Source: Pseudomonas sihuiensis
GTDB lineage: Bacteria; Pseudomonadota; Gammaproteobacteria; Pseudomonadales; Pseudomonadaceae
NCBI RefSeq assembly: GCF_900106015.1
Contig: NZ_LT629797.1
Location: 372,001 to 436,000 of the forward strand
Direction of reading: 5' to 3'
Length of the DNA stretch: 64,000 bases
A model generated the notes under the pieces. That model worked only from the letters and a program-made list of their open reading frames with translations. It ran no database searches and was not told the DNA's origin. Both the position numbers and the translations under genes were made by a program. Below are positions 36,038-44,482 of the stretch, one piece after another. Numbering within the stretch: position 1 is the first letter of the stretch; every line of letters starts with the position of its first letter.

Positions 36038-37129
36038 ATGAAACTGCCCGCCAGTCTGCTGGCCGTGGCCCTTGCCGCCTGCGCACACGCGCAGGCCGGT
36101 TCGGCGCAGCAGCAGGTCAACCTGTATATCTGGAGCGAGTATCTGGCCCCGGACACCCTGGCTTCGTTCGAAGAGAAGACCGGTATCCGCGTGGTGGTCG
36201 ATCATTTCGATTCGCTGGAAACCGTGGAAACCAAACTGCTCACCGGCGGCAGTGGTTACGACCTGGTGCTGACCGCCGGCCAGCACCTGAGCAGGGCTAT
36301 CGCCAGCGGTGCATTGCGCGAGCTGGACAAGACGCAGCTGCCGCATTTTGCCGGGCTGGATGACGAGTTCACTCAGCACATGGCCAGGTTCGACCCGGGC
36401 AATCGCTACGCCGGACTCTACGTCTGGGGCACCACCGGTTTCGGCTACCAGGAGCAGGCCATTACCCAGCGCATGGCCGATGCCCCGACCGATAGCTGGG
36501 CAATGCTGATGGACCCGCAGGTGGTGGCGCGTTTTGCCGATTGCGGAGTGAGTTTGCTCAATGACCCCAACGAGGTGTTCGCCGCTGCGTTCCGCTACCT
36601 GGGGCTGGATATCAATCGGCAGAACCTCGATGACCTGAAACAGGCCGAGGCCCATCTGGCCAAGGTACGACCGTTCATTCGCTACTTCGACAATGACCGC
36701 AACATCAGCGATCTGGCCAACGGCAACACCTGCCTGGCCATGGCCTGGAATGGCAACGTCGCCATCGCCGCGGCGCAGGCCGAGCAGGCCAACAAGGACT
36801 TCCAGCTGAGCTATCGCATCCCGCGTGAAGGGGCTCTGTTGTGGTTCGATGCCATGGTCATCCCGCGTGACGCGCCGCACCCGGAAGCCGGGCTGGCGTT
36901 GATGGACCACCTGATGACGCCCGAGGTGATCGGCGCCATCAGCAACAGCATCTACTACGCCAATGCGGTACCGGCTGCCGACGCCTTCGTCGATCCGGCA
37001 ATTCTCGCCGACCCCGGCACCTATCCGCCGGCCGAGCTACGCGCCACGCTGTACACCAAGAATGACAACAGTCGCGAGTTCAACCGGGCGCTGACCCGTG
37101 CGTTCAGCCGGCTGAAGTCGGGTCGGTAG
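36038..37129 (+). CDS. Polyamine ABC-transporter-type periplasmic binding protein (PotF/SpuD-like)
   Basis: A 363-residue binding protein with a signal peptide (about 20 residues, ending AHAQAG). The start of the mature part, NLYIWSEYLAPDTLASFEEKTGI, and WGTTGFGYQ are typical of PotF/PotD proteins. Its ribosome site (TAGGAGG) overlaps the stop of the deiminase gene, so the two are one operon. No permease or ATPase gene follows, so it must share a transporter elsewhere or act in sensing. Confidence 0.87.
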   Translation: MKLPASLLAVALAACAHAQAGSAQQQVNLYIWSEYLAPDTLASFEEKTGIRVVVDHFDSLETVETKLLTGGSGYDLVLTAGQHLSRAIASGALRELDKTQLPHFAGLDDEFTQHMARFDPGNRYAGLYVWGTTGFGYQEQAITQRMADAPTDSWAMLMDPQVVARFADCGVSLLNDPNEVFAAAFRYLGLDINRQNLDDLKQAEAHLAKVRPFIRYFDNDRNISDLANGNTCLAMAWNGNVAIAAAQAEQANKDFQLSYRIPREGALLWFDAMVIPRDAPHPEAGLALMDHLMTPEVIGAISNSIYYANAVPAADAFVDPAILADPGTYPPAELRATLYTKNDNSREFNRALTRAFSRLKSGR

Positions 37130-37132
37130 CTG

Positions 37133-37864
37133 TCAGCGATAGCGCGAGAAAATGGCGTCGAATTCGCCATCCTGTCTCATCTGCACCAATGCACGCAGCA
37201 GCGCCTGGGTTGGAACATCCGGCTCGTCGCGGACGATGCAGGCGATCAGGTCGGCGCTGATTTCACCGAGCGCATGCAGGCGTTGCTCGGCTGGCCGGTC
37301 GCGATTGAACCAGGCCAGCGCCAGGTGATTGCTGATGGCATAGCGGTAGCGGCCGGCCTCGAGTTTCTCCAGGGCCAGCTCCTGGGTGCGGGCGTCTTCG
37401 CGGTGTACTGCACCACTGGCCAGCAGCGGCTCCAGGTTTGGATAGCTGAAGCCCAGCACCGTACCCAGGCGCTCATCCCGCAACTGCTCCAGCTTGAAGT
37501 CAGGGTCGGCGTTGCGCGCGACGATCAGGTCGCGCTGCACCATGAAGGGCAGGCTCCAGATGTACTGATGATGGGATTCGGCGAGCCAGTCTGGATTGAC
37601 GTAGCAGCGCACGTCGATTCCACCGCTGACCAGCAAACGTTGAACGCGCAGGCGCGGTAGCACCAGCATCTCTGCACGGCGGCCGACCTTCTGCGCCAGG
37701 CGCATTTGCAGATCGTAGAGAATCCCGCCCGTAGCCTGGCCATCGACGATCTTTATCATCGGCATGGCCCAGCTCTCGGTCACCGAGAAGCGCAGTGGGC
37801 GCTGCTCCTCGGCCGAGGCTGCGAGGCACAGCAGAAGCAGCAGAGCGGAAAGCGAAAGGCGCAT
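37133..37864 (-). CDS. Periplasmic SBP_bac_3-type binding protein
   Basis: A 243-residue protein with a signal peptide (residues 1-18, ending ASAEE) and the solute-binding family 3 fold (TGGILYDLQMRLAQKVGRR). It has the odd features of the transporter-like proteins that Pseudomonas carries without a transport operon. Convergent with the polyamine-type binding protein, three bases between stops. The ligand is unknown. Confidence 0.8.
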   Translation of the reverse strand: MRLSLSALLLLLCLAASAEEQRPLRFSVTESWAMPMIKIVDGQATGGILYDLQMRLAQKVGRRAEMLVLPRLRVQRLLVSGGIDVRCYVNPDWLAESHHQYIWSLPFMVQRDLIVARNADPDFKLEQLRDERLGTVLGFSYPNLEPLLASGAVHREDARTQELALEKLEAGRYRYAISNHLALAWFNRDRPAEQRLHALGEISADLIACIVRDEPDVPTQALLRALVQMRQDGEFDAIFSRYR

Positions 37865-37933
37865 GCGGTTACCGGTTCAAGACGTTAGCGATGCCGCGCC
37901 GAGCTTGGCCGTAGCGGACTGGGCGACGGCCGC

Positions 37934-39544
37934 TCAGGCTGGTGCCGGCTCGAAACTGTCGGCGCGCGCCATGCGCCACATGCGCTCGTAGAACTCCCCT
38001 GCGATCTGGCCGCTGAGCAACTCGCCCGGCGCTAGGAACACGTGCTGCTGAGCGAACAGCTTGATCTCGGTAGCCGACATGCGCTGCACCAGATGCTTGG
38101 CATCGATCTGCGCCGGGTGGTCGAGGCCGGCGGCGGCGAGCATTTCGGCCAGTGCCTTGAGCGTGTTGCGGTGGAAGTTGTAGACGCGCTGGGCCTTGTC
38201 CTCGACCACCAGGGCGCGTTGGCGCAACGGGTCCTGGGTCGCCACGCCGGTAGGGCACTTGTTGGTGTGGCAGCTTTGGCTCTGAATGCAGCCGATGGCG
38301 AACATGAAGCCGCGCGCTGAGTTGGCCCAGTCGGCGCCGATGGCCAGCACGCGGGCGATATCGAAGGCGCTGACGATCTTGCCGCTGGCGCCGAGCTTGA
38401 TCTTGTCGCGCAGGTTGCTGCCGACCAGGGTGTTATGCACGAACAGCAGCCCTTCGCGCAGCGGCACGCCCAGGTGATCGGTGAACTCCAGCGGCGCCGC
38501 ACCGGTGCCGCCTTCCTTGCCGTCGACGACGATGAAGTCGGGCAGGATGCCGGTCTCCAGCATGGCCTTGACGATGCCCATGAATTCCCAGGGGTGGCCC
38601 AGGCAGAACTTGAAACCCACCGGCTTGCCGCCGGACAGCTCGCGCAGCTGAGCGATGAACTGCAGCATCTCTGTCGGCGTGGAGAAGGCGCTGTGGCGCG
38701 ACGGCGAGATGCAGTCCTCACCCATCGGTACGCCGCGGGTATTGGCGATTTCCTCGGTGACCTTGTGCTTGGGCAGGATGCCGCCATGGCCCGGTTTGGC
38801 GCCCTGGCTGAGCTTGATCTCGATCATCTTCACCTGCGGGCTGGCGGCCTGGGCGGCGAAACGCTCGGGGTCGAAGCGCCCGTCGGAAGCACGGCAACCG
38901 AAGTAGCCGCTGCCCAGCTCCCAGACCAGATCGCCGCCGTGCTCGCGGTGATAGGGGCTGATGCTGCCTTCACCAGTGTCGTGGTAGAACTCGCCGAGTT
39001 TCGCCCCTTCGTTGAGCGCGCGAATGGCGTTGGCGCTGAGCGAGCCGAAGCTCATTGCCGAGATGTTGAACAGCGACGCCGAGTACGGCTGGCTGCACTG
39101 CGGCCCGCCGATCTCCACGCGAAAGCTGCACGGATCTGTCAGTGGTGCCGGGCGCATCGAGTGACTGATGAACTCGAAGCCGTTCTGGTACACATCGCTC
39201 AGTGTGCCGAAGGGTTTGTCGGCGCCTTCGTTCTTGGCGCGGGAATACACCAGCGAGCGCTGGGCGCGGGAGAAGGGCAGCTGCTCGGCGTCACCTTCGA
39301 GCAGGTACTGACGGATTTCCGGGCGAATGCCTTCGACCAGATAGCGAATATTGCCGAGGATTGGGTAGTTGCGCCGCACTGCATGGCGCGTCTGTAGCAG
39401 ATCGCCGATACCGATCAGGCTGAGCACGCCGCTGAGCAGGGTGAACGGCCACAGCCATTCATGGCCAAGGAAAGGCACGCTGGCCAGGGTGAACAGCACG
39501 CAGAAGGCGAAGAATGCGTAGCGGCTGAGCAGGGAGAGGTTCAT
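37934..39544 (-). CDS. FMN-binding glutamate synthase family protein, membrane-anchored
   Basis: A 536-residue protein. Two short hydrophobic helices open it (YAFFAFCVLFTLASV and WLWPFTLLSGVLSLI), then the glutamate synthase FMN/Fe-S central domain: GEGSISPYHREHGGDLVWE, KPGHGGILP, and CHTNKCPTGVATQDP with cysteines for an iron-sulfur cluster. The amidotransferase domain and GltD partner are missing. The family occurs widely without a known reaction. ATG 39544 was chosen at the start of the membrane segment. Confidence 0.87.
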   Translation of the reverse strand: MNLSLLSRYAFFAFCVLFTLASVPFLGHEWLWPFTLLSGVLSLIGIGDLLQTRHAVRRNYPILGNIRYLVEGIRPEIRQYLLEGDAEQLPFSRAQRSLVYSRAKNEGADKPFGTLSDVYQNGFEFISHSMRPAPLTDPCSFRVEIGGPQCSQPYSASLFNISAMSFGSLSANAIRALNEGAKLGEFYHDTGEGSISPYHREHGGDLVWELGSGYFGCRASDGRFDPERFAAQAASPQVKMIEIKLSQGAKPGHGGILPKHKVTEEIANTRGVPMGEDCISPSRHSAFSTPTEMLQFIAQLRELSGGKPVGFKFCLGHPWEFMGIVKAMLETGILPDFIVVDGKEGGTGAAPLEFTDHLGVPLREGLLFVHNTLVGSNLRDKIKLGASGKIVSAFDIARVLAIGADWANSARGFMFAIGCIQSQSCHTNKCPTGVATQDPLRQRALVVEDKAQRVYNFHRNTLKALAEMLAAAGLDHPAQIDAKHLVQRMSATEIKLFAQQHVFLAPGELLSGQIAGEFYERMWRMARADSFEPAPA

Positions 39545-39775
39545 GCAAGCTCCAGGTGCGCGGATCAAGATAAGACTTTAGACCAAACGGCTATATTGGG
39601 TCATGTTCTGTCCACCTAGACACTCTCAAGGGCTGAGGACGAACCCCCTCGCCCTGTGGCACACTCGGTGGCCCGGAGCCAACCGTCGTAAGAGCTTGGC
39701 CCAAGTCTCCCGATTTTCGGCCTGCGCCATTGTCGCCGGCCTACTGCCTGAGGCCGCCAGCGGCCGAGAAGAGGA

Positions 39776-40903
39776 ATGAGCGTGCATAACGTCGTCATCA
39801 GTGGTACCGGCCTCTATACCCCGGCCAACAGCATTTCCAACGACGAGCTGGTGGCATCCTTCAATGCTTATGTACAGCAGTTCAATGCCGATAACGCCGA
39901 GGCCATCGCCCGCGGCGAAGTGGAGGCGCTGAGCGAGTCCAGCAGCGGCTTCATCGAGAAGGCTTCGGGCATCAAGAGCCGCTTCGTCATCGACAAGGAA
40001 GGCATTCTCGATCCGCTGCGCATGGTGCCGCGTATCCCTGAGCGTTCCAACGAGGAGTGGGGCATCCTCTGCGAAATGGCCGTGGGCGCCGCCAAGGAGG
40101 CGCTGCAGCGCGCCGGCAAGACCGTCGCCGACATCGATGGGGTGATCGTCGCCTGCTCGAACCTGCAGCGCGCCTATCCGGCGGTGGCCATCGAAGTGCA
40201 GGCAGCACTGGGCATCCAAGGCTGGGGCTACGACATGAACGTAGCCTGCTCTTCGGCCACCTTCGGCATTCAGGCCGCGACCACCGCGATCCAGACCGGC
40301 CAGGCCCGCGCCATCCTCATGGTCAACCCGGAAATCTGCACCGGCCACCTCAACTTCCGCGACCGCGACAGCCACTTCATCTTCGGCGACGCCGCCACTG
40401 CGGTGATCATCGAGCGTGCCGACCTGGCCACCTCCAAGCACCAGTTCGACGTGGTCAGTACCAAGCTGCTGACCCAGTTCTCCAACAACATCCGCAACAA
40501 CTTCGGCTTCCTCAACCGCGCGGCGGAAGAGGGTGTGGGCGCGCGCGACAAGCTGTTCGTGCAGGAAGGCCGCAAGGTGTTCAAGGACGTCTGCCCGATG
40601 GTCGCCGAGCTGATCGCCGCGCACCTGGCGGAAAACCAGCTCAACGTCAGCGACGTCAAGCGCTTCTGGCTGCATCAGGCCAACCTCAACATGAACCTGC
40701 TGATCGCGCGCAAACTGCTCGGCCGCGATGCAGAGCCGCACGAGGCACCGGTGATTCTCGACACCTACGCCAACACCAGCTCGGCCGGCTCGGTGATCGC
40801 CCTGCACAAGCATCAGGACGATCTGCCGGCGGGCAGCCTGGGTGTTCTAAGCTCCTTTGGCGCCGGTTATTCGATCGGCAGTGTAATTTTGCGCAAGCGT
40901 TGA
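39776..40903 (+). CDS. Beta-ketoacyl-ACP synthase III-like (FabH2 type)
   Basis: A 375-residue thiolase-fold condensing enzyme. The catalytic cysteine is in [13 protein letters not shown], histidine in [10 protein letters not shown], asparagine in YANTSSAGS: a full Cys-His-Asn triad. It is about 50 residues longer than FabH and resembles P. aeruginosa PA3286, which I recall as diverting octanoyl-CoA from beta-oxidation into fatty acid synthesis. ATG 39776 follows AGAGGAATG. The ECF sigma gene starts 72 bases downstream. Confidence 0.88.
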   Translation: MSVHNVVISGTGLYTPANSISNDELVASFNAYVQQFNADNAEAIARGEVEALSESSSGFIEKASGIKSRFVIDKEGILDPLRMVPRIPERSNEEWGILCEMAVGAAKEALQRAGKTVADIDGVIVACSNLQRAYPAVAIEVQAALGIQGWGYDMNVACSSATFGIQAATTAIQTGQARAILMVNPEICTGHLNFRDRDSHFIFGDAATAVIIERADLATSKHQFDVVSTKLLTQFSNNIRNNFGFLNRAAEEGVGARDKLFVQEGRKVFKDVCPMVAELIAAHLAENQLNVSDVKRFWLHQANLNMNLLIARKLLGRDAEPHEAPVILDTYANTSSAGSVIALHKHQDDLPAGSLGVLSSFGAGYSIGSVILRKR

Positions 40904-40975
40904 ACTCTCTGTAGGAATGCCTGGCGCGTACGCAGAGTGTGATCGTGCGCGCAAGGCCCTACCCATGGGAGTTCT

Positions 40976-41578
40976 ATGTCCGATACCGAACTGTTGGATC
41001 GTCTGCTCGCCGGTGAGCAGACGGCCTATCGCGAGCTGGTAGCTCGCTACCAGGGGGCGATGCGCGCGGTGGCCTACGCTATCGTCGGCAGTCGTCACGC
41101 CGATGAGGTGGTGCAGGATGCCTGGCTCGCCGTGGTGCGCGGCCTGGCAGGCTTTCAGGGGCGCTCCAGCCTCAAGACCTGGCTGCTGACCATCACCGCC
41201 AACACCGCCAAGACCCGTCTCAAGCACAACCGTCGCGAGGTGCTGCTCGACGACCTGGCCGCGCCGCATGGCACGGTGGGTGACGAGCGCTTTTCCGATG
41301 ACGGCCACTGGCTGTTGGCGCCACATGCCTGGCATCAGGACAGCCCCGAAGCGCTGCTCACCGAAGACGAATTGCGCGATTGCCTGGAACACACATTGGC
41401 CAGCCTGTCCGAGTTGCAGGCCAGCGTGCTGGTGCTGCGCGAGCGTCAGGGCCTGGAGCTGGAGGCGATCTGTAATCTTCTCGACATCTCGCTCTCCAAT
41501 GCCCGTGTGCTGCTGCATCGGGCACGCCTGAAAGTCTTTGCCACCCTGGAACATTTCGAGGAGACAGGCCAATGCTGA
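40976..41578 (+). CDS. ECF-type RNA polymerase sigma factor
   Basis: A 200-residue extracytoplasmic-function sigma factor. Region 2 is at about residues 12-75 (YRELVARYQGAMRAVAYAI, DEVVQDAWLAVVRGL) and region 4 at about 135-190 (LSELQASVLVLRERQGLELEAICNLLDIS). It overlaps the anti-sigma gene by seven bases, so the two are translationally coupled. By synteny memory it resembles RpoQ-like sigma factors linked to DUF692 peptide operons. A promoter fitting an ECF factor lies at 46937 before the hvfA-like gene. Confidence 0.92.
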   Translation: MSDTELLDRLLAGEQTAYRELVARYQGAMRAVAYAIVGSRHADEVVQDAWLAVVRGLAGFQGRSSLKTWLLTITANTAKTRLKHNRREVLLDDLAAPHGTVGDERFSDDGHWLLAPHAWHQDSPEALLTEDELRDCLEHTLASLSELQASVLVLRERQGLELEAICNLLDISLSNARVLLHRARLKVFATLEHFEETGQC

Positions 41579-41805
41579 CCTGCAAGGAATTGGTCGCTCA
41601 TTCCAGCGATTATCTCGACGGCCAACTGACCCTGCGCCAGCGCCTGGCCGTACGCGCGCACCTGGCCATGTGCGGCAACTGCCGGCGTTTTATCCGGCAG
41701 ATGAAGCTGACCCAGGCGGTGATCCGGCAGATGCCGGAGGAGGAGTTACCCGAACTCGACGCCCTGGCCGAGCGCCTGGCGCAGAATCGGCGTAATCAGG
41801 GGTGA
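41572..41805 (+). CDS. Zinc-binding anti-sigma factor (zf-HC2)
   Basis: A 77-residue cytosolic anti-sigma factor with the zinc pattern H..C..C: HLAMCGNCRRFIRQ near residue 30-43, and an N-terminal CKELV helix. There is no membrane helix, so the signal is sensed in the cytoplasm, as in ChrR-type factors. The start ATG overlaps the sigma stop. A metal or thiol-reactive signal is plausible. Confidence 0.87.
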   Translation: MLTCKELVAHSSDYLDGQLTLRQRLAVRAHLAMCGNCRRFIRQMKLTQAVIRQMPEEELPELDALAERLAQNRRNQG

Positions 41806-41963
41806 GCGAGAGCGTTGTTGGTTTTTCGGATGTTTATTCCGGGGGCCGCGTTTTGTTGAAAGCTATGGCGTCGCCCACCCAGGTGAGCACTGCGTAGGGT
41901 GGATCGGGGCGCGTAGCTGACGCTTTTTTCATCTACCGTTTGTGGTGGCTGTCCGGGCCACTT
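41806..41963. other. Gap with REP-like repeat, no gene
   Basis: The 160 bases hold CGTAGGGTGGATCGGGGCG near 41895 and GACGCTTTTTTCATCTACCG near 41920. The latter resembles a stretch at about 46705. Nothing coding is seen. Confidence 0.5.
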
Positions 41964-41983
41964 GCTAGCGCCCTGCAGCTGAG
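41964..41983 (-). other. attC-like 3' half site (degenerate)
   Basis: GCTAGCGCCCTGCAGCTGAG on the plus strand matches 44365-44384 at 17 of 20 bases. Read on the minus strand it ends GGGCGCTAGC, like the right end of an integron attC site with one altered core base. It overlaps the last codons of the S21-like gene. Confidence 0.4.
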
Positions 41984-42219
41984 TTACCGCTTTTGGAAAA
42001 TTGTTCCTTGAGGCCAATTTTCAACCACAAATTACCACCTGACTGTATTGAGAGCTCTTTCATCTTTTTGGCCTTGCGCTTCAATATGGATGGTTTTTCG
42101 TAATAACCAAATCTTCGCTTGTACCAGCGTCGATCTGTCTCGTGCTTTACCTTTTTCTTGAGCTTGCGTAATACAACTTCAATTGGCTCGCCATCTTCTG
42201 CGACAATTGATATTGTCAT
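41965..42219 (-). CDS. Ribosomal protein bS21-like paralog
   Basis: An 84-residue basic protein. Residues 6-55 follow the bS21 pattern closely: EPIEVVLRKLKKK, then RRFGYYEKPSILKRKAKKMKEL, where S21 has EPFDVALRRFKRS and REFYEKPTTERKRAKA. The C-terminal 25 residues are new and partly read through an attC-like end, so the tail may be accidental. The housekeeping rpsU is not in the window. It could alter ribosome choice of mRNAs, but this is inference. It is the last gene of an AT-rich minus-strand block. Confidence 0.75.
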   Translation of the reverse strand: MTISIVAEDGEPIEVVLRKLKKKVKHETDRRWYKRRFGYYEKPSILKRKAKKMKELSIQSGGNLWLKIGLKEQFSKSGNSAAGR

Positions 42220-42257
42220 TTTTTATGTTTACGGACTGATGCCTGTCCATGTTTGGT

Positions 42258-42345
42258 TTCTAACACCAGCCACAGCGGAAAAACGGAGAAGAGCATGTTT
42301 GTGCAATAGTGGCGTGTGGTTTTCCACTGCTGGTTATTGTTGGGT
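42258..42345 (-). other. attC-like recombination site
   Basis: On the minus strand the site opens with ACCCAAC and ends GTGTTAGAA. Between them CCAGC + AGTGGAAAA on the left pairs with TTTTCCGCT + GTG + GCTGG on the right, leaving three unpaired bases on one side, as attC sites do. The left core lies seven bases after the stop of the HNH-like gene at 42352. Confidence 0.55.
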
Positions 42346-42351
42346 GATGGA

Positions 42352-43143
42352 TTACTTTTCATATGGATAAGGTGCTGTTGTACCATCTGCATAGCGCAAA
42401 AGCCCATTCCAACTCAGACCAATAAACACAGGGTCTCCTTCTTTTCTAGACATCACTATAGCACCAGGGTGATAAAGATGTTTGAGCCCATTCGGAGAGA
42501 ATCGATTCGTTAAATCAGGGATATTTCCTGCTTCTAGCATTTCGGGGAGATCTGTTTTTAACGAGGCAAGTAATGGCATGCCGTGCACAGTAACGTATGC
42601 GCCAACAAGTATTTTGCCGAGTGATGTACCCATATGAATTGGTGTAAAAGTTACACCTCCGGTAGGGCGGTGTGACGGATCTACTCCATCAACACTATAA
42701 AGTCCTAGCTTCTCGGGGATTGGTTCCAATCCAAAAATTGCCCTAGCGATACTTGGTGAAGGCTGCCATTTCACTGGTGCAGCCCATCCTGCGGCAGCAG
42801 AATTTATGACAGTCTTTAAAAGCCACCTTTCGAGAAGCTCTCCCTCAACAATAAGCGAGCCGTCGAAATTTTTATCGTTGGCTTCTGCTTGAAATCGGGC
42901 GATTCTGCCAATGGTCTCGTCCAGCGGGCTTAATATAGAGTTGTGATGCCTGCAAAGTATATTTGACTTTTCTGCGCCGCGTGTAGGTGCACCGTCCCTA
43001 ATACGCTTTACACCTTCAATTATGATAGGGCACGAACAGCCAGCTTTGAATATTGCGTTACTGACAACATGCTCACCGGACATGGTGTCACAGCCACCCA
43101 AGGAATTTGCCCAGCACCTCGATTTATTAATTTTATCGTTCAA
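42352..43143 (-). CDS. HNH-like zinc-site protein, hypothetical
   Basis: A 263-residue protein. N-terminal residues 8-80 carry an HNH/treble-clef-like arrangement: CWANSLGGC, GEHVVSNAIF, then ILCRHHNSILSPLD. The remainder is unrecognised. The start is TTG 43143 with AAGGAAG upstream. Bounded on both sides by attC-like sites (43174 and 42258) as a gene cassette would be. A nuclease role is a weak inference. Confidence 0.65.
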   Translation of the reverse strand: MNDKINKSRCWANSLGGCDTMSGEHVVSNAIFKAGCSCPIIIEGVKRIRDGAPTRGAEKSNILCRHHNSILSPLDETIGRIARFQAEANDKNFDGSLIVEGELLERWLLKTVINSAAAGWAAPVKWQPSPSIARAIFGLEPIPEKLGLYSVDGVDPSHRPTGGVTFTPIHMGTSLGKILVGAYVTVHGMPLLASLKTDLPEMLEAGNIPDLTNRFSPNGLKHLYHPGAIVMSRKEGDPVFIGLSWNGLLRYADGTTAPYPYEK

Positions 43144-43173
43144 ATCTTGCTTCCTTGTTTAAACAGTGCTTTC

Positions 43174-43240
43174 ACCTAACGTGGAGTTCAGCGCCGCGCC
43201 GCCGATAGGCGGAGCGTCTCCTGGGGCAAAAGGTTAGAAC
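43174..43240 (-). other. attC-like recombination site
   Basis: On the minus strand the site reads from TTCTAAC (43239-43233) to GTTAGGT (43180-43174), matching the attC core pattern RYYYAAC...GTTRRRY at the right end and all but one base at the left. Inside, GGAG pairs with CTCC and CGCC with GGCG around TATC, with extra unpaired bases on one arm. The TAA stop of the HNH gene lies inside the left core, typical of integron cassettes. Confidence 0.6.
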
Positions 43241-44238
43241 TCATTCGCATGGCCGAGCAACTCGCCGAGAGTAAATATCCCTGATTTACCGCCGTTGATG
43301 CTGCTCAGATAGACCTTCGCAACATCTGAGGCCGCGGATATTCCTTCAAGGTCTTTGGTGTGGAAAACGGCGCCCATACCAAGCATTGAACAAACCACAC
43401 CGGTAGGCGTAACTACAGCAACATGGTACGTCTGCTGATTGTTGTTAGTCAGATGCTTGACGAAGCCGTCAAGCCCCGGTGGTAACTGCGGCGCGACGTT
43501 TAGATACTTGGCAACCTCAAGCCACTCCCACGGCTCTGGAACATCAGTGCATCGGGCCAGAAGAAATGTTCGGAGTCGTTGCCCGGATGCGCTATCTCGA
43601 AAGTCATTGCCAAACTCAAAGCAACAAATTTCATAGATGACTTTAACGTGCTCAACGAACAGTGCCTTGAGATCAATCATCCAGCTCCCTCCCAAGGACG
43701 ACTGAATTTGCTCAGATTTAGGACGGACTTTTTTTGCTCCTTCAACTGATCTTTGGATTGCTCTTTCTTTTTCTTCCTCCGACCACCCAAGCTGCATACC
43801 CTCTTCTGACTTGAAAAATCGGGACAGAGTAGTTCGGATGACTTTTGGGATTTCCTTCATGTCCCTTGCGTCGCGGGACAAGCTAAGACCAATTTCACCG
43901 CTTTCGGTAATCCATACCCTTGGCGCTTGAGGTACTACCCTTGGGGCAAAGTTTGAATCCAGTTTTATCTTCAGCTCATATTCTGAGTCATCAATGGTGT
44001 ATGTATCCGAAAATGGCTGCGGTATCTTTCCGGTTTTCCCCTGAACCTTGTAGGCAGCGCGGGCTAGTTGAATAAGCTTTTGGTCGACGTAAGGCGCATC
44101 AACCCAATGGCCCAGTTTGTTGTTGCATGTCTTGCAGAGCAAATATTTTGAAATGCTTCCACCTGCGGCCTCCGGAAAGATGTGTTCTTCCGTCAGTGGT
44201 TCACTTGACTCAAGGCAAAGTATGCAGGTGTCGGACAT
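43234..44238 (-). CDS. HNH endonuclease family protein (HNH_5 type)
   Basis: A protein of 334 residues from ATG 44238. An HNH_5-like zinc site opens it: CILCLESSEPLTEEHIFPEAAGG, then LLCKTCNNKLG, with CxxC + EHIFP + CxxC. The remaining 280 residues are not recognised. A longer start at 44316 would be translated through a palindromic repeat (44274-44336), so I prefer 44238. It ends within an attC-like site. Such proteins occur in mobile and defence regions. Confidence 0.7.
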   Translation of the reverse strand: MSDTCILCLESSEPLTEEHIFPEAAGGSISKYLLCKTCNNKLGHWVDAPYVDQKLIQLARAAYKVQGKTGKIPQPFSDTYTIDDSEYELKIKLDSNFAPRVVPQAPRVWITESGEIGLSLSRDARDMKEIPKVIRTTLSRFFKSEEGMQLGWSEEEKERAIQRSVEGAKKVRPKSEQIQSSLGGSWMIDLKALFVEHVKVIYEICCFEFGNDFRDSASGQRLRTFLLARCTDVPEPWEWLEVAKYLNVAPQLPPGLDGFVKHLTNNNQQTYHVAVVTPTGVVCSMLGMGAVFHTKDLEGISAASDVAKVYLSSINGGKSGIFTLGELLGHANEF

Positions 44239-44273
44239 TTCCAATGCGCTCAGAAGTGATGAGTTCTCAATCG

Positions 44274-44336
44274 AAAAGGGGACAGATTTATTTTTTGGGT
44301 CGATGTGCTGCGCCATAAATAAATCTGTCCCCTTTT
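44274..44336. repeat. Long hairpin, GGGGACAGATTTATTT type
   Basis: Perfect 20-base arms at 44274-44293 and 44317-44336 surround 23 bases. A partial third copy (CTGTCCCCTTTTTTAC) lies at 44351. The related hairpin at 45046-45113 has the same layout. Such sequences are common mobile-type palindromes; I recall them near REP-associated transposases, but none is seen here. Confidence 0.75.
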
Positions 44337-44364
44337 TTAGTGCTTTTTTACTGTCCCCTTTTTT

Positions 44365-44384
44365 ACTAGCGCCCCGCAGCTAAG
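44365..44384 (-). other. attC-like 3' half site (degenerate)
   Basis: ACTAGCGCCCCGCAGCTAAG is a near-direct repeat of 41964-41983. On the minus strand it ends GGGGCGCTAGT, like an attC end. With 41964 it flanks the S21-like and two HNH-like genes as 20-base direct repeats 2.4 kb apart. Confidence 0.4.
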
Positions 44385-44482
44385 AAACCTCGCTTGCAAG
44401 AGCTGCTCCGTAGGATGAGTAGAGCAAGGCGAAACCCATCGAATCTCCCCGGATTACGCTGTGCTCTACCGGAGCTACTTGC

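Noticed and set aside
34847..36910. A 687-codon open frame on the minus strand under the deiminase and binding-protein genes
   Set aside because: It is antisense to two clear genes and has low-complexity translation; high GC keeps antisense frames open.
44238..44316. Longer start of the HNH gene at 44316
   Set aside because: The added 26 codons are made of the repeat hairpin; the zinc motif begins right after ATG 44238.
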